From CAYLHS01 sp964594235 (GTDB lineage Bacteria; Actinomycetota; Acidimicrobiia; Spongiisociales; UBA4744), in NCBI GenBank assembly GCA_964594235.1, contig CAZQMF010000020.1:1-30178 (forward strand): a DNA stretch of 30,178 nucleotides, given 5' to 3'. This document shows positions 14,463 through 22,970 of this stretch, piece after piece. Below the pieces are notes generated by a model. That model was not told where the DNA came from and searched no databases. It saw nothing but the letters and a program-made list of their open reading frames with translations. Both the position numbers and the translations under genes were made by a program. Positions within the stretch are counted from its first letter, which is position 1. Every line of letters starts with the position of its first letter.

Positions 14463-15746
14463 TCAGATCGCGAAGAGCCGGTCGAACACCACGCCGGCAT
14501 TGGCGAGCGTCGCTGCGGGGTCAAAGCATGCTGCGAGATGCTCCAAGTGAACGTCGGGATCGTCCGCGAGGACATCGCGCAGGTGAAGACCCTCGTCCCA
14601 CGCGCGGGCCGCGCAGCGCTGAACGATCCGATAGGCATCATCGCGGGACAACCCGGCATCGATGAGTGACAGCAACACGGTTTGGCTGAAGACGAGCCCG
14701 TGGGTCGCGTCGAGGTTTTCTTGCATGCGGTCCCTGCGGATGACGAGTCCCTCCACGATGCGAGTGAACGTTGCGAGCATGTAGTGCAGCAGGATGGTTG
14801 CGTCGGGCAGGATGATGCGCTCGGCCGACGAGTGGCTGATATCTCGCTCGTGCCATAGAGCGACATCCTGCATGGCTGACACGGCATAGCCTTGGAGCAC
14901 CCTGGCCATACCGACCATGCGCTCCGAGAGGATCGGGTTGCGCTTGTGGGGCATGGCGGAGGAGCCCTTCTGTCCCGTCGCGAAGGCCTCCTGAACCTCT
15001 CTGACCTCGCTTCGCTGCAAGTGACGTATCTCCGTGGCGAAGCGCTCGATCGACGAACCGGTCAGCGCGATCGTTGCAACCAGCTCGGCATGACGATCCC
15101 GGTGTGTGACTTGTGAAGAGGCCGGTTCGATCCCGAGACCGAGGCGGTCGCACACGTACGCTTCGATCGCAGGTGGTGCCTGTGAGTAGGTTCCGACGGC
15201 GCCACTCACCTTGCCGACGGCTATCGCCTCACGTGCTCGAATGAGTCTCTGCCTGGCGCGCGCGATCTCGAACGCCCACGTCGCGAGCTTCAGTCCGAAG
15301 GTCGTCGGCTCTGCCCACATGCCGTGCGTACGTCCGACCATCAACGTGTCACGCTCCTCGAGTGCCCTTCGTCGTACGGCCTGGAAGAGGTCGTCGATGC
15401 CGGTGACGAGCAGGTCCACTGCCTCCGTCAGGATGGCCGCCTGCGCCGTGTCGACGACATCCGAAGACGTGAGCCCGTAGTGCACCCACGGGCCCGACTT
15501 GTCTGCTGCATCCGCGAGGAGATCGACGAATGCCGCGACGTCATGATGCGTGATCAGTTCACGCGCCCTCCATGCGTCGGGATCCATCGCGGGCGCCGAT
15601 CGGATGGCCGAGCCGGTGCCCTCGGGAGCGACACCTTCGGCTTCCCACGCTTCGGCGACGAGCGCTTCGACCTCCTGCCAGACCGCGAGCTTGTGCTCGT
15701 CGGACCAGAGCTTGCCCATCTCGGGGAGTGTGTAGCGGGGAATCAC
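14463..15746 (-). CDS. purB: Adenylosuccinate lyase
   Basis: A 427-residue enzyme that cleaves SAICAR to AICAR and adenylosuccinate to AMP in purine synthesis. The fumarase/aspartase signature GSSAMPHKRNP is at 261-271 with the catalytic Ser loop. TSSD (93-96) and RTHG (139-142, general-acid His) are intact. GTG 15746 is chosen because IPRYTLPEMGKLWSDE is the normal N-terminus; the frame is open further upstream without similarity to the family. It is divergent from the YcaQ gene (48 bases between starts) and close to purA, which is on the same strand 1.8 kb away. Confidence 0.96.
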   Translation of the reverse strand: MIPRYTLPEMGKLWSDEHKLAVWQEVEALVAEAWEAEGVAPEGTGSAIRSAPAMDPDAWRARELITHHDVAAFVDLLADAADKSGPWVHYGLTSSDVVDTAQAAILTEAVDLLVTGIDDLFQAVRRRALEERDTLMVGRTHGMWAEPTTFGLKLATWAFEIARARQRLIRAREAIAVGKVSGAVGTYSQAPPAIEAYVCDRLGLGIEPASSQVTHRDRHAELVATIALTGSSIERFATEIRHLQRSEVREVQEAFATGQKGSSAMPHKRNPILSERMVGMARVLQGYAVSAMQDVALWHERDISHSSAERIILPDATILLHYMLATFTRIVEGLVIRRDRMQENLDATHGLVFSQTVLLSLIDAGLSRDDAYRIVQRCAARAWDEGLHLRDVLADDPDVHLEHLAACFDPAATLANAGVVFDRLFAI

Positions 15747-15794
15747 CCGCCTATGTTCGCAGGGTCGGCGAAGGATCTCGACCAGAATGACCCG

Positions 15795-16973
15795 ATGTTT
15801 CGCTTGTCGATCGATCAGGCCCGCCGCATCGGGCTTGCAGCGCAGGGGTTGACGCGACAGCGTCCCAGCGGGCGCATCGACGTGCGTCACTTCCGGCGCG
15901 TCCTCGGTCACGTTGGGCTCGTCCAGCTCGACTCGGTGAACGTGCTCGCCCGCGCTCACTACATGCCCTTCTTCTCCCGGTTGGGGTCATACGATCGGGC
16001 GACACTCGACCGGTGGTTGTGGGACAGTCGTGAGCTGTTCGAGTATTGGGGACACGGAGCATCCCTACTCCCGATTGAAACCAGACCCTTGTTCGTGCAC
16101 CGTATGAACGGTGGTGTTCGCTGGTCGGCCATCGAACGACTCGCCGAGGACCGCCCGGGATTCGTCGACCATGTCTACGAACAGGTCCGCACCAGAGGGG
16201 CGCTCACCGTGTCCGACCTCGACGCACAGGAACGAAGGTCGGGCGCCTGGTGGAGATGGCGTTCCGAGAAGGTGGCACTCGAGTGGCTGTTTTTCGTCGG
16301 CAAGCTGACGTCTGCGGGGCGTCCGGCTTTCAATCGACTCTACGACCTTCCCGAGCGGGTCCACCCGGAGGTGCTCGACGAATCACCGGTCGATGTCGAC
16401 GATGCGCGTAGGAAGCTCCTCGTTCGGGGGGCTGCGTCGCTCGGCATCGCGACGCTCGCCGATCTCGCCGACTACTACAGGATCCGCGTTCCGGTGGCGA
16501 GGCCACTCGTGGAGGATCTGGTTCGCTCCGGCGCCCTCGAACGAGTCGAAGTACGAGGATGGAGCGACGTCGCCTATCTGCATCCGTCGGCTGTGATACC
16601 CCGCCACCACAGGGGGGCAGCACTATTGAGCCCGTTCGATCCCCTCATCTGGTTTCGGCCGAGGGTTGAGCGCCTCTTCGCATTCCACTACCGGATCGAG
16701 ATCTACGTGCCGGCGAATCATCGCGTCTACGGGTACTACGTGCTTCCGTTCCTTCTCGACGGGGAGCTGGTCGGCCGGGTCGATCTGAAGGCGGATCGCA
16801 ATCGGGGTGTTCTCGCAGTGAGAGCCGCCCACGTGGAAGAGGACCAGGACGAGGTGCGAGTCGCGTCGCTTCTGGCTGACGAACTGCGCGTGATGGCCGG
16901 ATGGCTCGGACTCGAGTATGTGGAGATGGATCGGGTCGGCAATCTGTCCAGGACGCTGGCAAGAGAGCTGTGA
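15795..16973 (+). CDS. YcaQ/AlkX-type winged-helix DNA glycosylase
   Basis: A 392-residue member of the winged-helix YcaQ family (HTH_42 group), whose characterised members remove alkylated bases or unhook interstrand crosslinks. A Gln-X-Asp motif is present as QLD at 44-46 (GLVQLDSVNVLARAHYMPFFSR), the form found in the YcaQ/AlkX branch; the antibiotic-resistance branch (AlkZ) has QxQ. The later LLSPFDPLIWFRPRVERLFAFHYRIEIY segment is also typical. ATG 15795 starts the conserved FRLSIDQARRIGLAAQGL; ATG 15753 would add 14 residues. The stop overlaps the LysE-type gene (GTGA). I infer a role in DNA repair. Confidence 0.9.
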   Translation: MFRLSIDQARRIGLAAQGLTRQRPSGRIDVRHFRRVLGHVGLVQLDSVNVLARAHYMPFFSRLGSYDRATLDRWLWDSRELFEYWGHGASLLPIETRPLFVHRMNGGVRWSAIERLAEDRPGFVDHVYEQVRTRGALTVSDLDAQERRSGAWWRWRSEKVALEWLFFVGKLTSAGRPAFNRLYDLPERVHPEVLDESPVDVDDARRKLLVRGAASLGIATLADLADYYRIRVPVARPLVEDLVRSGALERVEVRGWSDVAYLHPSAVIPRHHRGAALLSPFDPLIWFRPRVERLFAFHYRIEIYVPANHRVYGYYVLPFLLDGELVGRVDLKADRNRGVLAVRAAHVEEDQDEVRVASLLADELRVMAGWLGLEYVEMDRVGNLSRTLAREL

Positions 16974-17572
16974 GGGCCTTCCTGGAAGGGATCGTCGCCG
17001 GCTACGGAATTGCAGTCCCAGTCGGCCCGATTGCTGTGCTGATCATTGGAATCGGAACGAAATCCGGATTCCGGAAGGCGTTCTTCGCCGGCCTCGGGGC
17101 TGCGCTGGCCGATCTCATCTACGCCACGATCGCTGCGGTTGCCGGTGCCGCCACTGCCGCCGCCCTCGCTCCGTACGAGCGTTCGCTGCGGCTGATCGCC
17201 GGGGTGATTCTCCTGGCCGTTGCTGTGGTCACCGGCACCTCGGCTCTGCGTGCGTCCTCGAAAGCCGCGCCGGCAGCTTCGTACCTGCGCACGACCGCCG
17301 CGTTCCTATCGATCACCCTGATGAACCCGGTCACCCTCACGTACTTCGCTGCGCTGATCCTCGGATCGACGGGCGGCGTGGCCGCGACGGCGAGCGGTGA
17401 GCTGTTGTTCGTCGCCGGAGCGTTCCTCGCGTCACTGTCGTGGCAGACGGCGCTCGCTGCCGGCGGTGCGATCCTGGGCCACAGGATGTCGGAGCACACG
17501 AGAATCGTCACGGGTGTCACCGGCGCTGCAGTCATCGTCGCCTTGGCGATCAGAATGCTGCTGTCGACCTGA
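16970..17572 (+). CDS. LysE-type small-molecule exporter
   Basis: A 200-residue hydrophobic protein of the LysE/RhtB superfamily with about six membrane helices. The N-terminal GYGIAVPVGPIAVLIIGIGTKSGFRKAFFAGLGAALAD is the family hallmark, and TLMNPVTLTYFAALI occurs mid-protein. Members export amino acids or related solutes; the substrate is not predictable here. The GTG start overlaps the YcaQ stop by 4 bases, suggesting translational coupling, so the pair may work together, for instance in coping with a toxic compound (inference). The last 23 bases overlap the end of the convergent purA. Confidence 0.88.
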   Translation: MRAFLEGIVAGYGIAVPVGPIAVLIIGIGTKSGFRKAFFAGLGAALADLIYATIAAVAGAATAAALAPYERSLRLIAGVILLAVAVVTGTSALRASSKAAPAASYLRTTAAFLSITLMNPVTLTYFAALILGSTGGVAATASGELLFVAGAFLASLSWQTALAAGGAILGHRMSEHTRIVTGVTGAAVIVALAIRMLLST

Positions 17573-18839
17573 GGTCGATCACCTGACTCCGCTCCGGCCC
17601 AACCGACACCCAACGGACCGGCACTCGCACTTCCTTCTCGACGAATCGCAGGTAGGCGAGCGCCTCCCCGGGAAGATCGCCCGCATCGCGCACCTCCGAG
17701 ATGTCGATCTTCCAGCCGGGTAGCTCATGGAGCACCGGCGCGCAGTTGTACAGCACCCGTTGCTGTCGCGGAAACTCCGTGTAGTGGGAGCCGAGCGAGC
17801 TATAGGCGGTCGCAACGTTCAGTGTCTCGAACTCGGAGAGGACGTCGAGCTTGGTCACGAACAAGTCGGTGAGGGAGTTCACTCGAGCCGAGTAGCGAAG
17901 TGCGACCAGATCGAGCCATCCGCACCGGCGGCGTCTGCCCGTGACGGTTCCATACTCGCCGCCGACACGCACCATGGTCTCACCCACGTCATCATCCAGC
18001 TCGGTTGGAAACGGGCCGGTACCTACGCGAGAGATATACGCCTTGGTGACTCCGATCACCTTGTCGATCGCCTTCGGACCGATACCGGTCCCGGTGAGCG
18101 CGCCACCTGCGGTCGGATTGGACGATGTCACAAACGGGTAGGTCCCGTGGTCGATATCGAGCAAGGTGCCTTGAGCGCCCTCGAACAGCACCTGCTTGCC
18201 ACCCTCGATCGCAGACGCGACGAGCAACGACGTGTCGTCCACGTACGGTCGCAGCCGCTCCGCGTACTCCTGGTACTCGCGGACGATCTCCCGTGCGTCC
18301 ATCGGGAGCTGGTTGTAGACCCTGGTGAGGATCTTGTTCTTCTCGACGAGTGCGATGTCGAGCTTGTCGTTGAAGATCTTGGTGTCGAAGAGGTCCTGGA
18401 CGCGGATGCCCTGGCGGGCATACTTGTCCGCATACGCCGGTCCGATACCTCGCTTGGTCGTGCCGATCTTCTGGCGTCCCAGGTATCGCTCCTTCACGGC
18501 GTCGAGCTTGCGGTGGTAGGGCATGATGAGGTGAGCGTTGGAGGAGAGCCGTAGCCGCGACGGGTCGATGCCCCGGGAGGCGAGCATGTCGATCTCGTCG
18601 AGGAGCACACCAGGGTCTACCACGCATCCGGACGCGATCACCGGCGTGCAGTTCGGGTTCATCACCCCGGACGGGACGAGCGAAAGGGCGAAACGCTCTT
18701 CGCCGACGACGACGGTATGACCAGCGTTGTTGCCGCCCTGGTAGCGGACGACGAGGTCTGCCTTCTCGGCGAAAAAGTCGGTGACTTTGCCCTTTCCTTC
18801 GTCACCCCACTGAGTGCCCAGAATGATCGTCGCCGGCAT
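17550..18839 (-). CDS. purA: Adenylosuccinate synthetase
   Basis: A 429-residue enzyme, full length for the family, that makes adenylosuccinate from IMP and aspartate using GTP. The P-loop-like WGDEGKGK is at 11-18, followed by GGNNAGHTVVV with the catalytic His, QKIGTTKRGIGPAYADK, and LFEGAQGTLLDIDHGTYPFVTSSN. ATG 18839 begins the usual PATIILGTQWGDEGKG. The C-terminal 23 bases overlap the convergent LysE-type gene; the final residues (RSTAAF) look less conserved. It is divergent from the TetR gene with 90 bases between starts. It is near purB but not co-transcribed with it. Confidence 0.97.
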   Translation of the reverse strand: MPATIILGTQWGDEGKGKVTDFFAEKADLVVRYQGGNNAGHTVVVGEERFALSLVPSGVMNPNCTPVIASGCVVDPGVLLDEIDMLASRGIDPSRLRLSSNAHLIMPYHRKLDAVKERYLGRQKIGTTKRGIGPAYADKYARQGIRVQDLFDTKIFNDKLDIALVEKNKILTRVYNQLPMDAREIVREYQEYAERLRPYVDDTSLLVASAIEGGKQVLFEGAQGTLLDIDHGTYPFVTSSNPTAGGALTGTGIGPKAIDKVIGVTKAYISRVGTGPFPTELDDDVGETMVRVGGEYGTVTGRRRRCGWLDLVALRYSARVNSLTDLFVTKLDVLSEFETLNVATAYSSLGSHYTEFPRQQRVLYNCAPVLHELPGWKIDISEVRDAGDLPGEALAYLRFVEKEVRVPVRWVSVGPERSQVIDLRSTAAF

Positions 18840-18929
18840 GCCGCTACCGATGGTACCCGTCTCAAAGGCCAGGCCGGACAGCCACAGGGTGTCGATAACA
18901 TAGGGTCTGAACGAGAGAGAAGAGCAGTC

Positions 18930-19592
18930 GTGCCGCGGATACGCGCAGGGAACATCGCCGAACACAAGGAGCTGACCAGGGCACAGATCCTCGACGCGGC
19001 GCAGAGGCTGTTCCACGGCCTCGGCTACCAGATCACGTCTCTCGGCGATATCGCAGCGGTCGTCGGCATCGGACGAACAACGCTGTACGAGTACTTCACT
19101 GACAAAGAGGATCTCGTGGTGTCGCTCGTGGAGAGTGAACTCCCGAAGCTGCTCCACCGCCTCGTCGAGGCGGTCGATCCGACCGCACCGTACATAGATC
19201 AGATCGTCGACCTCTCGACCGGCATGGTGCGATTCGTCGTCACGGATCCGACCCTCGGGGTGATCCTCCACAGAGACATACCCAAGCTGTCTCGGGCCGC
19301 GCAGCTTCGAGTGCGAGAGGCACATTCAGAGTTCGTGGAGGCGTTCGGACGTATCTATGCCGCCGGAGTAGAGGCCGGCGAACTGCGTTCGATGTCGGTA
19401 GACCTGGTCGGCCGCCTTCTCCAGGATCTGATCATGTCTGGGGCGAGATTCCTCATCACCCAGCCCCGACCGACCGATCGAATGGAAGAGGCAACAGGTG
19501 CGTTGAGGGAGTTTCTCGTCCATGGATTGTCGGTGTCGCCAGGAGGGGAGAGCGATGAAGTGGCCGGCCGTCGCCGTTCCGGATCTGCCTGA
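18930..19592 (+). CDS. TetR-family transcriptional regulator
   Basis: A 220-residue TetR-family regulator with an N-terminal helix-turn-helix (TSLGDIAAVVGIGRTTLYEYFTDKEDLVVSLVE, about 35-67) and a C-terminal ligand-binding helical domain with no recognisable subfamily. GTG 18930 follows a purine-rich AGAGAGAAGAG ribosome site. Its end overlaps the CHAD gene by 38 bases, so TetR, CHAD and NUDIX probably form one operon, and the regulator may control polyphosphate functions. The short TACC/GGTA inverted repeat near 18845-18855 in the purA-tetR gap is a weak operator candidate. The ligand is unknown. Confidence 0.9.
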   Translation: MPRIRAGNIAEHKELTRAQILDAAQRLFHGLGYQITSLGDIAAVVGIGRTTLYEYFTDKEDLVVSLVESELPKLLHRLVEAVDPTAPYIDQIVDLSTGMVRFVVTDPTLGVILHRDIPKLSRAAQLRVREAHSEFVEAFGRIYAAGVEAGELRSMSVDLVGRLLQDLIMSGARFLITQPRPTDRMEEATGALREFLVHGLSVSPGGESDEVAGRRRSGSA

Positions 19593-20406
19593 CGATCCGA
19601 CTGCCGGTGATCTCCTCGCCAACGCCATAGCGGCGTCCGTAGATCGCCTGTTCTCATGTCTGCCTCATTCCGACCACCACTCGGTACATCAAGCTCGTGT
19701 CGCCACTCGTCGGCTTCGTTCGAACCTGCAGACGTTCGGACCGTTGCTGCGTGAAGGAAAGCCTCTACGCAGAGACCTTCGAGAGCTGGGACGGCTCCTC
19801 GGCAAGGTCCGAGATCGCGACGTGTTCCTGCTTCGACTCACCGGCGATGCCGTGGCGATCGAGGCGTTGCGGTCGGCCTGGTCTCGGCGCAGAGACGCCG
19901 AGTGGGACGAGCTGTTGCAGTATGTCCAGAGTGATTCGTTCGCACGGTTGGCCCTCGAACTGGTGGCGTGGGCATGTGCGACGCCGGTACGCGACGACGG
20001 GGAGAGGCCTCCGCTCGAGGTCATGGGCCCGCTCGTGCGACAACGCTGGATCGGCTTGGCCGAGCTGGCCAGGAATCCGGAGCCGGATCCGCCGACCCTC
20101 CATCGGATCCGCATCCTCGCCAAGAGAGTGCGGTATGGGGCCGAACTGGTAGCGCCGGTGGCTGGGAAACGCTCACTTCGATTCGCCGGAGCCGCAGAGC
20201 GGCTTCAGGACATTCTTGGCGAGTATCGTGACGCAACGATCGCTCACGGAATCCTCACGCAGATCGGAGTTCGCCTCCCGTCGCGTCACGCCGTGGTGCT
20301 CGGTGAACTCGCTGGAGTGCAATGGGCGCGCCGTTGCGAGGCGCTCGACCAGTGGGGGCACGCCTTCGACTGCCTGGATCGGAAGAAGCTGCGCGCATGG
20401 ATGTGA
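19555..20406 (+). CDS. CHAD domain protein (predicted polyphosphate binding)
   Basis: A 283-residue all-helical CHAD (conserved histidine alpha-helical domain) protein. Both hallmark helices are seen: VHQARVATRRLRSNLQTFGPLL (44-65) and the second-half LHRIRILAKRVRYGAEL, each with His followed by Arg/Lys clusters. CHAD domains are known to bind inorganic polyphosphate through these basic helices. Here the domain stands alone without the CYTH partner. ATG 19555 follows the strong AGGAGGGGAG site at 19541-19550. It overlaps the TetR gene upstream and the NUDIX gene downstream (10 bases), and faces ppk1, which makes polyphosphate. Association with polyphosphate granules is inferred. Confidence 0.9.
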   Translation: MKWPAVAVPDLPDDPTAGDLLANAIAASVDRLFSCLPHSDHHSVHQARVATRRLRSNLQTFGPLLREGKPLRRDLRELGRLLGKVRDRDVFLLRLTGDAVAIEALRSAWSRRRDAEWDELLQYVQSDSFARLALELVAWACATPVRDDGERPPLEVMGPLVRQRWIGLAELARNPEPDPPTLHRIRILAKRVRYGAELVAPVAGKRSLRFAGAAERLQDILGEYRDATIAHGILTQIGVRLPSRHAVVLGELAGVQWARRCEALDQWGHAFDCLDRKKLRAWM

Positions 20407-20783
20407 TCCGCGCTGCCGGAGGCGTCGTCGTCGCAGATGGGAAGGTCGTGATCGTGCACCGGCCCAAGTACGACGATTGGAGCTTCCCGAAGGGCAAGCT
20501 CGATGAGGGCGAGACCTTCGAGGAGGCAGCACTTCGGGAAGTCGAGGAAGAAACCGGACTCACCTGTGCACTCGGCGAATTCCTCGGCGAGGTGCAGTAC
20601 CACCTCGAGAGTGGCGACCGAAAGGTTGTCCGGTTCTGGAAGATGCGCGTCATCTCGGGAAGCATCGAAGACCGCGAGCCCACCAGCGAGGTCGATCGGA
20701 CCGAGTGGGTGGAGTCCGACGCTGCGCCCGACCGGCTCAGCTACTCGATCGACGCTGCCCTTCTGGCTCAGGTCGTCGGGTGA
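20397..20783 (+). CDS. NUDIX hydrolase, MutT1-like N-terminal half
   Basis: A 128-residue NUDIX hydrolase with a perfect box (GX5EX7REUXEEXGU) at 33-55. The preceding HRPKYDDWSFPKGKLD is very like mycobacterial MutT1 (HRPRYDDWSLPKGK, from memory), which hydrolyses 8-oxo-dGTP and diadenosine polyphosphates. Mycobacterial MutT1 has a histidine-phosphatase domain fused behind the NUDIX domain; here the protein stops after the NUDIX domain, and a separate SixA-like gene lies beyond ppk1. ATG 20397 overlaps the CHAD stop by 10 bases. The 3' end overlaps convergent ppk1 by 16 bases. The substrate is inferred, not shown. Confidence 0.92.
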   Translation: MDVIRAAGGVVVADGKVVIVHRPKYDDWSFPKGKLDEGETFEEAALREVEEETGLTCALGEFLGEVQYHLESGDRKVVRFWKMRVISGSIEDREPTSEVDRTEWVESDAAPDRLSYSIDAALLAQVVG

Positions 20784-22903
20784 AGCTGGGCGACTTCGAG
20801 GTCGCTTCCCCGGAACCCCCAGTTGTCGAGCAGCCACTTCTGACTGTCCAATCCTGAACGGTCGAGCCGCTCGTAGGTTCCGTCACTTCGAAGGAGACGA
20901 GCCTGTGCCGTGTCCTTGAGATGAACGTTGAGTGCAGCGTCGCGAAGGAGCGCGAGATCGGGCCCTTCGACCGGGAACAGCAACTCGACACGGCGGTCGA
21001 GGTTGCGAGGCATCAGATCGGCGCTTCCGACATACAACTCCTCGTCGCCTCCGTTGTGGAAGTAGTACATGCGCGTGTGCTCGAGGAATCGTCCGACCAC
21101 CGACGTGTCGGTGATGGTGTCGCTCACTCCCGGGATGCCGGGTCGCAGTGAACAGATACCCCTGATCTGAAGGTCGATCTTCACTCCTGCCTGTGATGCC
21201 TGATAGAGCGCCCGGATCACCTGCTTGTCGACCAGCGCGTTTGCCTTGAACGCGAGGTATCCGTCGCCGTGAGAACGGTGACGGATCGTCTCTCGTTCGA
21301 TCTTCGACAGGAGCTGGGATCGCATGGCGGTCGGGGCGACGAGCAGCTTGCGGTAGGCCGTCTGGTGCGCGTACCCGGTCAGCACATTGAAGAGCTCCGA
21401 AACGTCCTCGGCGATGTCCTCGTCGACGGTGAACAAGCCCAGATCCGTGTAGATGCGCGCCGTGACAGGGTTGTAGTTGCCCGTTCCGAGGTGGACGTAG
21501 CGACGGAGTTCCGACGATTCTCTGCGGACCACCATGGTCATCTTGGAGTGTGTCTTGAGGCCGACGAGCCCGTAGACGACATGAACCCCCGCCTTCTCCA
21601 GTGCTCTCGCCCATCCGAGATTGTTCTCTTCGTCGAAACGAGCCTTCAGCTCGACGAGCACACTGACTTGACGGCCGTTCTGACGGGCCTCGAGAAGAGC
21701 GTCGACAATGGGCGAGTTGGCCCCCACCCGGTAGAGGGTCTGCTTGATGGCCAGCACCTTCGGGTCGTAGGCCGCCTGTCGCAGGAAGTCGACGACGGGT
21801 ACGAACGAGTCGTAGGGGTGATAGAGGATGATGTTCTGTTGCCTGATGGCCCCGAAGATGGTGTCGGTCCCGGCGAGTGCCGGAGGGATCGACGGTTTGA
21901 ATGTCTCGTCTTTCAGGTCGGCCCTGTCGATAGCCATCAGCTCTGTGAGGTCGGCGAGACCAAGGGGACCAGCGAATTCGAAGACCTGATACGGTGCCAA
22001 ACCGAGATTCTTGATGAGCATCGCCCTGACCCATTCGGGTACGGCTTCGTCGATCTCGAGACGAACTGCCGAGCCGAACGGTCGCAGTCCCACGCCCCGT
22101 TCGACCGCTGCCGAAAGGTCTGCAGCTTCGTCCTCTTCGATCTCGACATCGGCGTCGCGGGTGAGTCGGAATGGGTACGCGGCCACCACGTCTACTCCGG
22201 GAAACAGCAGATCGAGATTGGCAGCAACTACTTGCTCGATCCACACGAATGTGTTGGTCGACTCGACCAGCCCGAGGGTTTCATAGCTGTCTGCCGACTC
22301 CTCGGACGGGACTCTGAGAAGCCGTGGGAACACTGCCGGGACCTTGAGACGCGCGAACAGCTCGCCGCGGTCCGGGTCCCTCACCAAGACCGCCAGGTTC
22401 ATGCTGAGGTTGGCGATGTGAGGGAACGGTCTGCCTGGATCGAACGCGAGAGGGGTGAGCGCCGGGAAGATCTGTCGTTTGAAGTGGCGTCGGAGAAGCT
22501 TCCGCTGCTTGCCCTTCAGCTCGTCGTAGGGCACGACCGCGATGCCGGCCTTTCCGAGTGCGGGGATGAGGTCGTCGCGGTAGCACGACATCATCGTTTC
22601 GAGCTGGGGTACGAGCGACTTGCGGATCTCGGCGAGCTGTTCCGACGGGGTCATTCCGTCAGGGGGTGCTTCCAGAACCCCTGACTCGAGCTGGCGTCGA
22701 AGCCCGGAGACACGAATCATGAAGAACTCGTCCAGGTTCGATCCGAAGATCGACAGGAATTTGACCCGTTCGAGAAGTTGGTTTCTCGTGTCGAGCGCTT
22801 CTTCGAGGACCCGTTCGTTGAAGGCGAGCCAGCTCAGCTCGCGGTTGAAGTACAACGACGGGTCGTCGAGGTTGCGTATCGAACGTGCCAGTTCGGGCGT
22901 CAT
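20768..22903 (-). CDS. ppk1: Polyphosphate kinase 1
   Basis: A 711-residue Ppk1 that reversibly polymerises the gamma-phosphate of ATP into polyphosphate. The N-terminal domain begins FNRELSWLAFNERVLEEA and contains FLSIFGSNLDEFFMIRVSGL (49-68). The autophosphorylated His is His452 in GLKTHSKM; YVHLGTGNYNP (469-479) follows. The second conserved His region lies around 609-616 (FLEHTRMYYFHNGGDEE). ATG 22903 is chosen because MTPELARSIRNLDDPSLY leads directly into the domain. A TATATT -10 lies upstream. It is convergent with CHAD-NUDIX and divergent from the SixA-like gene, at the centre of a phosphate/polyphosphate gene block. Confidence 0.97.
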   Translation of the reverse strand: MTPELARSIRNLDDPSLYFNRELSWLAFNERVLEEALDTRNQLLERVKFLSIFGSNLDEFFMIRVSGLRRQLESGVLEAPPDGMTPSEQLAEIRKSLVPQLETMMSCYRDDLIPALGKAGIAVVPYDELKGKQRKLLRRHFKRQIFPALTPLAFDPGRPFPHIANLSMNLAVLVRDPDRGELFARLKVPAVFPRLLRVPSEESADSYETLGLVESTNTFVWIEQVVAANLDLLFPGVDVVAAYPFRLTRDADVEIEEDEAADLSAAVERGVGLRPFGSAVRLEIDEAVPEWVRAMLIKNLGLAPYQVFEFAGPLGLADLTELMAIDRADLKDETFKPSIPPALAGTDTIFGAIRQQNIILYHPYDSFVPVVDFLRQAAYDPKVLAIKQTLYRVGANSPIVDALLEARQNGRQVSVLVELKARFDEENNLGWARALEKAGVHVVYGLVGLKTHSKMTMVVRRESSELRRYVHLGTGNYNPVTARIYTDLGLFTVDEDIAEDVSELFNVLTGYAHQTAYRKLLVAPTAMRSQLLSKIERETIRHRSHGDGYLAFKANALVDKQVIRALYQASQAGVKIDLQIRGICSLRPGIPGVSDTITDTSVVGRFLEHTRMYYFHNGGDEELYVGSADLMPRNLDRRVELLFPVEGPDLALLRDAALNVHLKDTAQARLLRSDGTYERLDRSGLDSQKWLLDNWGFRGSDLEVAQLHPTT

Positions 22904-22932
22904 CTGATTCTCATCGGCTGCACCTGTAACCG

Positions 22933-22938
22933 AATATA
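22933..22938 (-). promoter_or_regulatory. Probable -10 box (TATATT) for ppk1
   Basis: TATATT on the minus strand would start transcription near 22926, giving a leader of about 23 bases before ATG 22903. No good -35 box was found at 17 bases. No Pho-box-like GTTCACC repeat is seen in the ppk1/SixA gap. Confidence 0.4.
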
Positions 22939-22958
22939 CCGATTCCTGGCCAAAACGG

Positions 22959-22964
22959 TACCCT
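22959..22964 (+). promoter_or_regulatory. Probable -10 box (TACCCT) for the SixA-like gene (leaderless)
   Basis: TACCCT ends 6 bases before GTG 22971, with no Shine-Dalgarno sequence in between. This matches the spacing seen for znuA and the LCP gene and suggests a leaderless mRNA. Confidence 0.45.
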
Positions 22965-22970
22965 GGCAGG

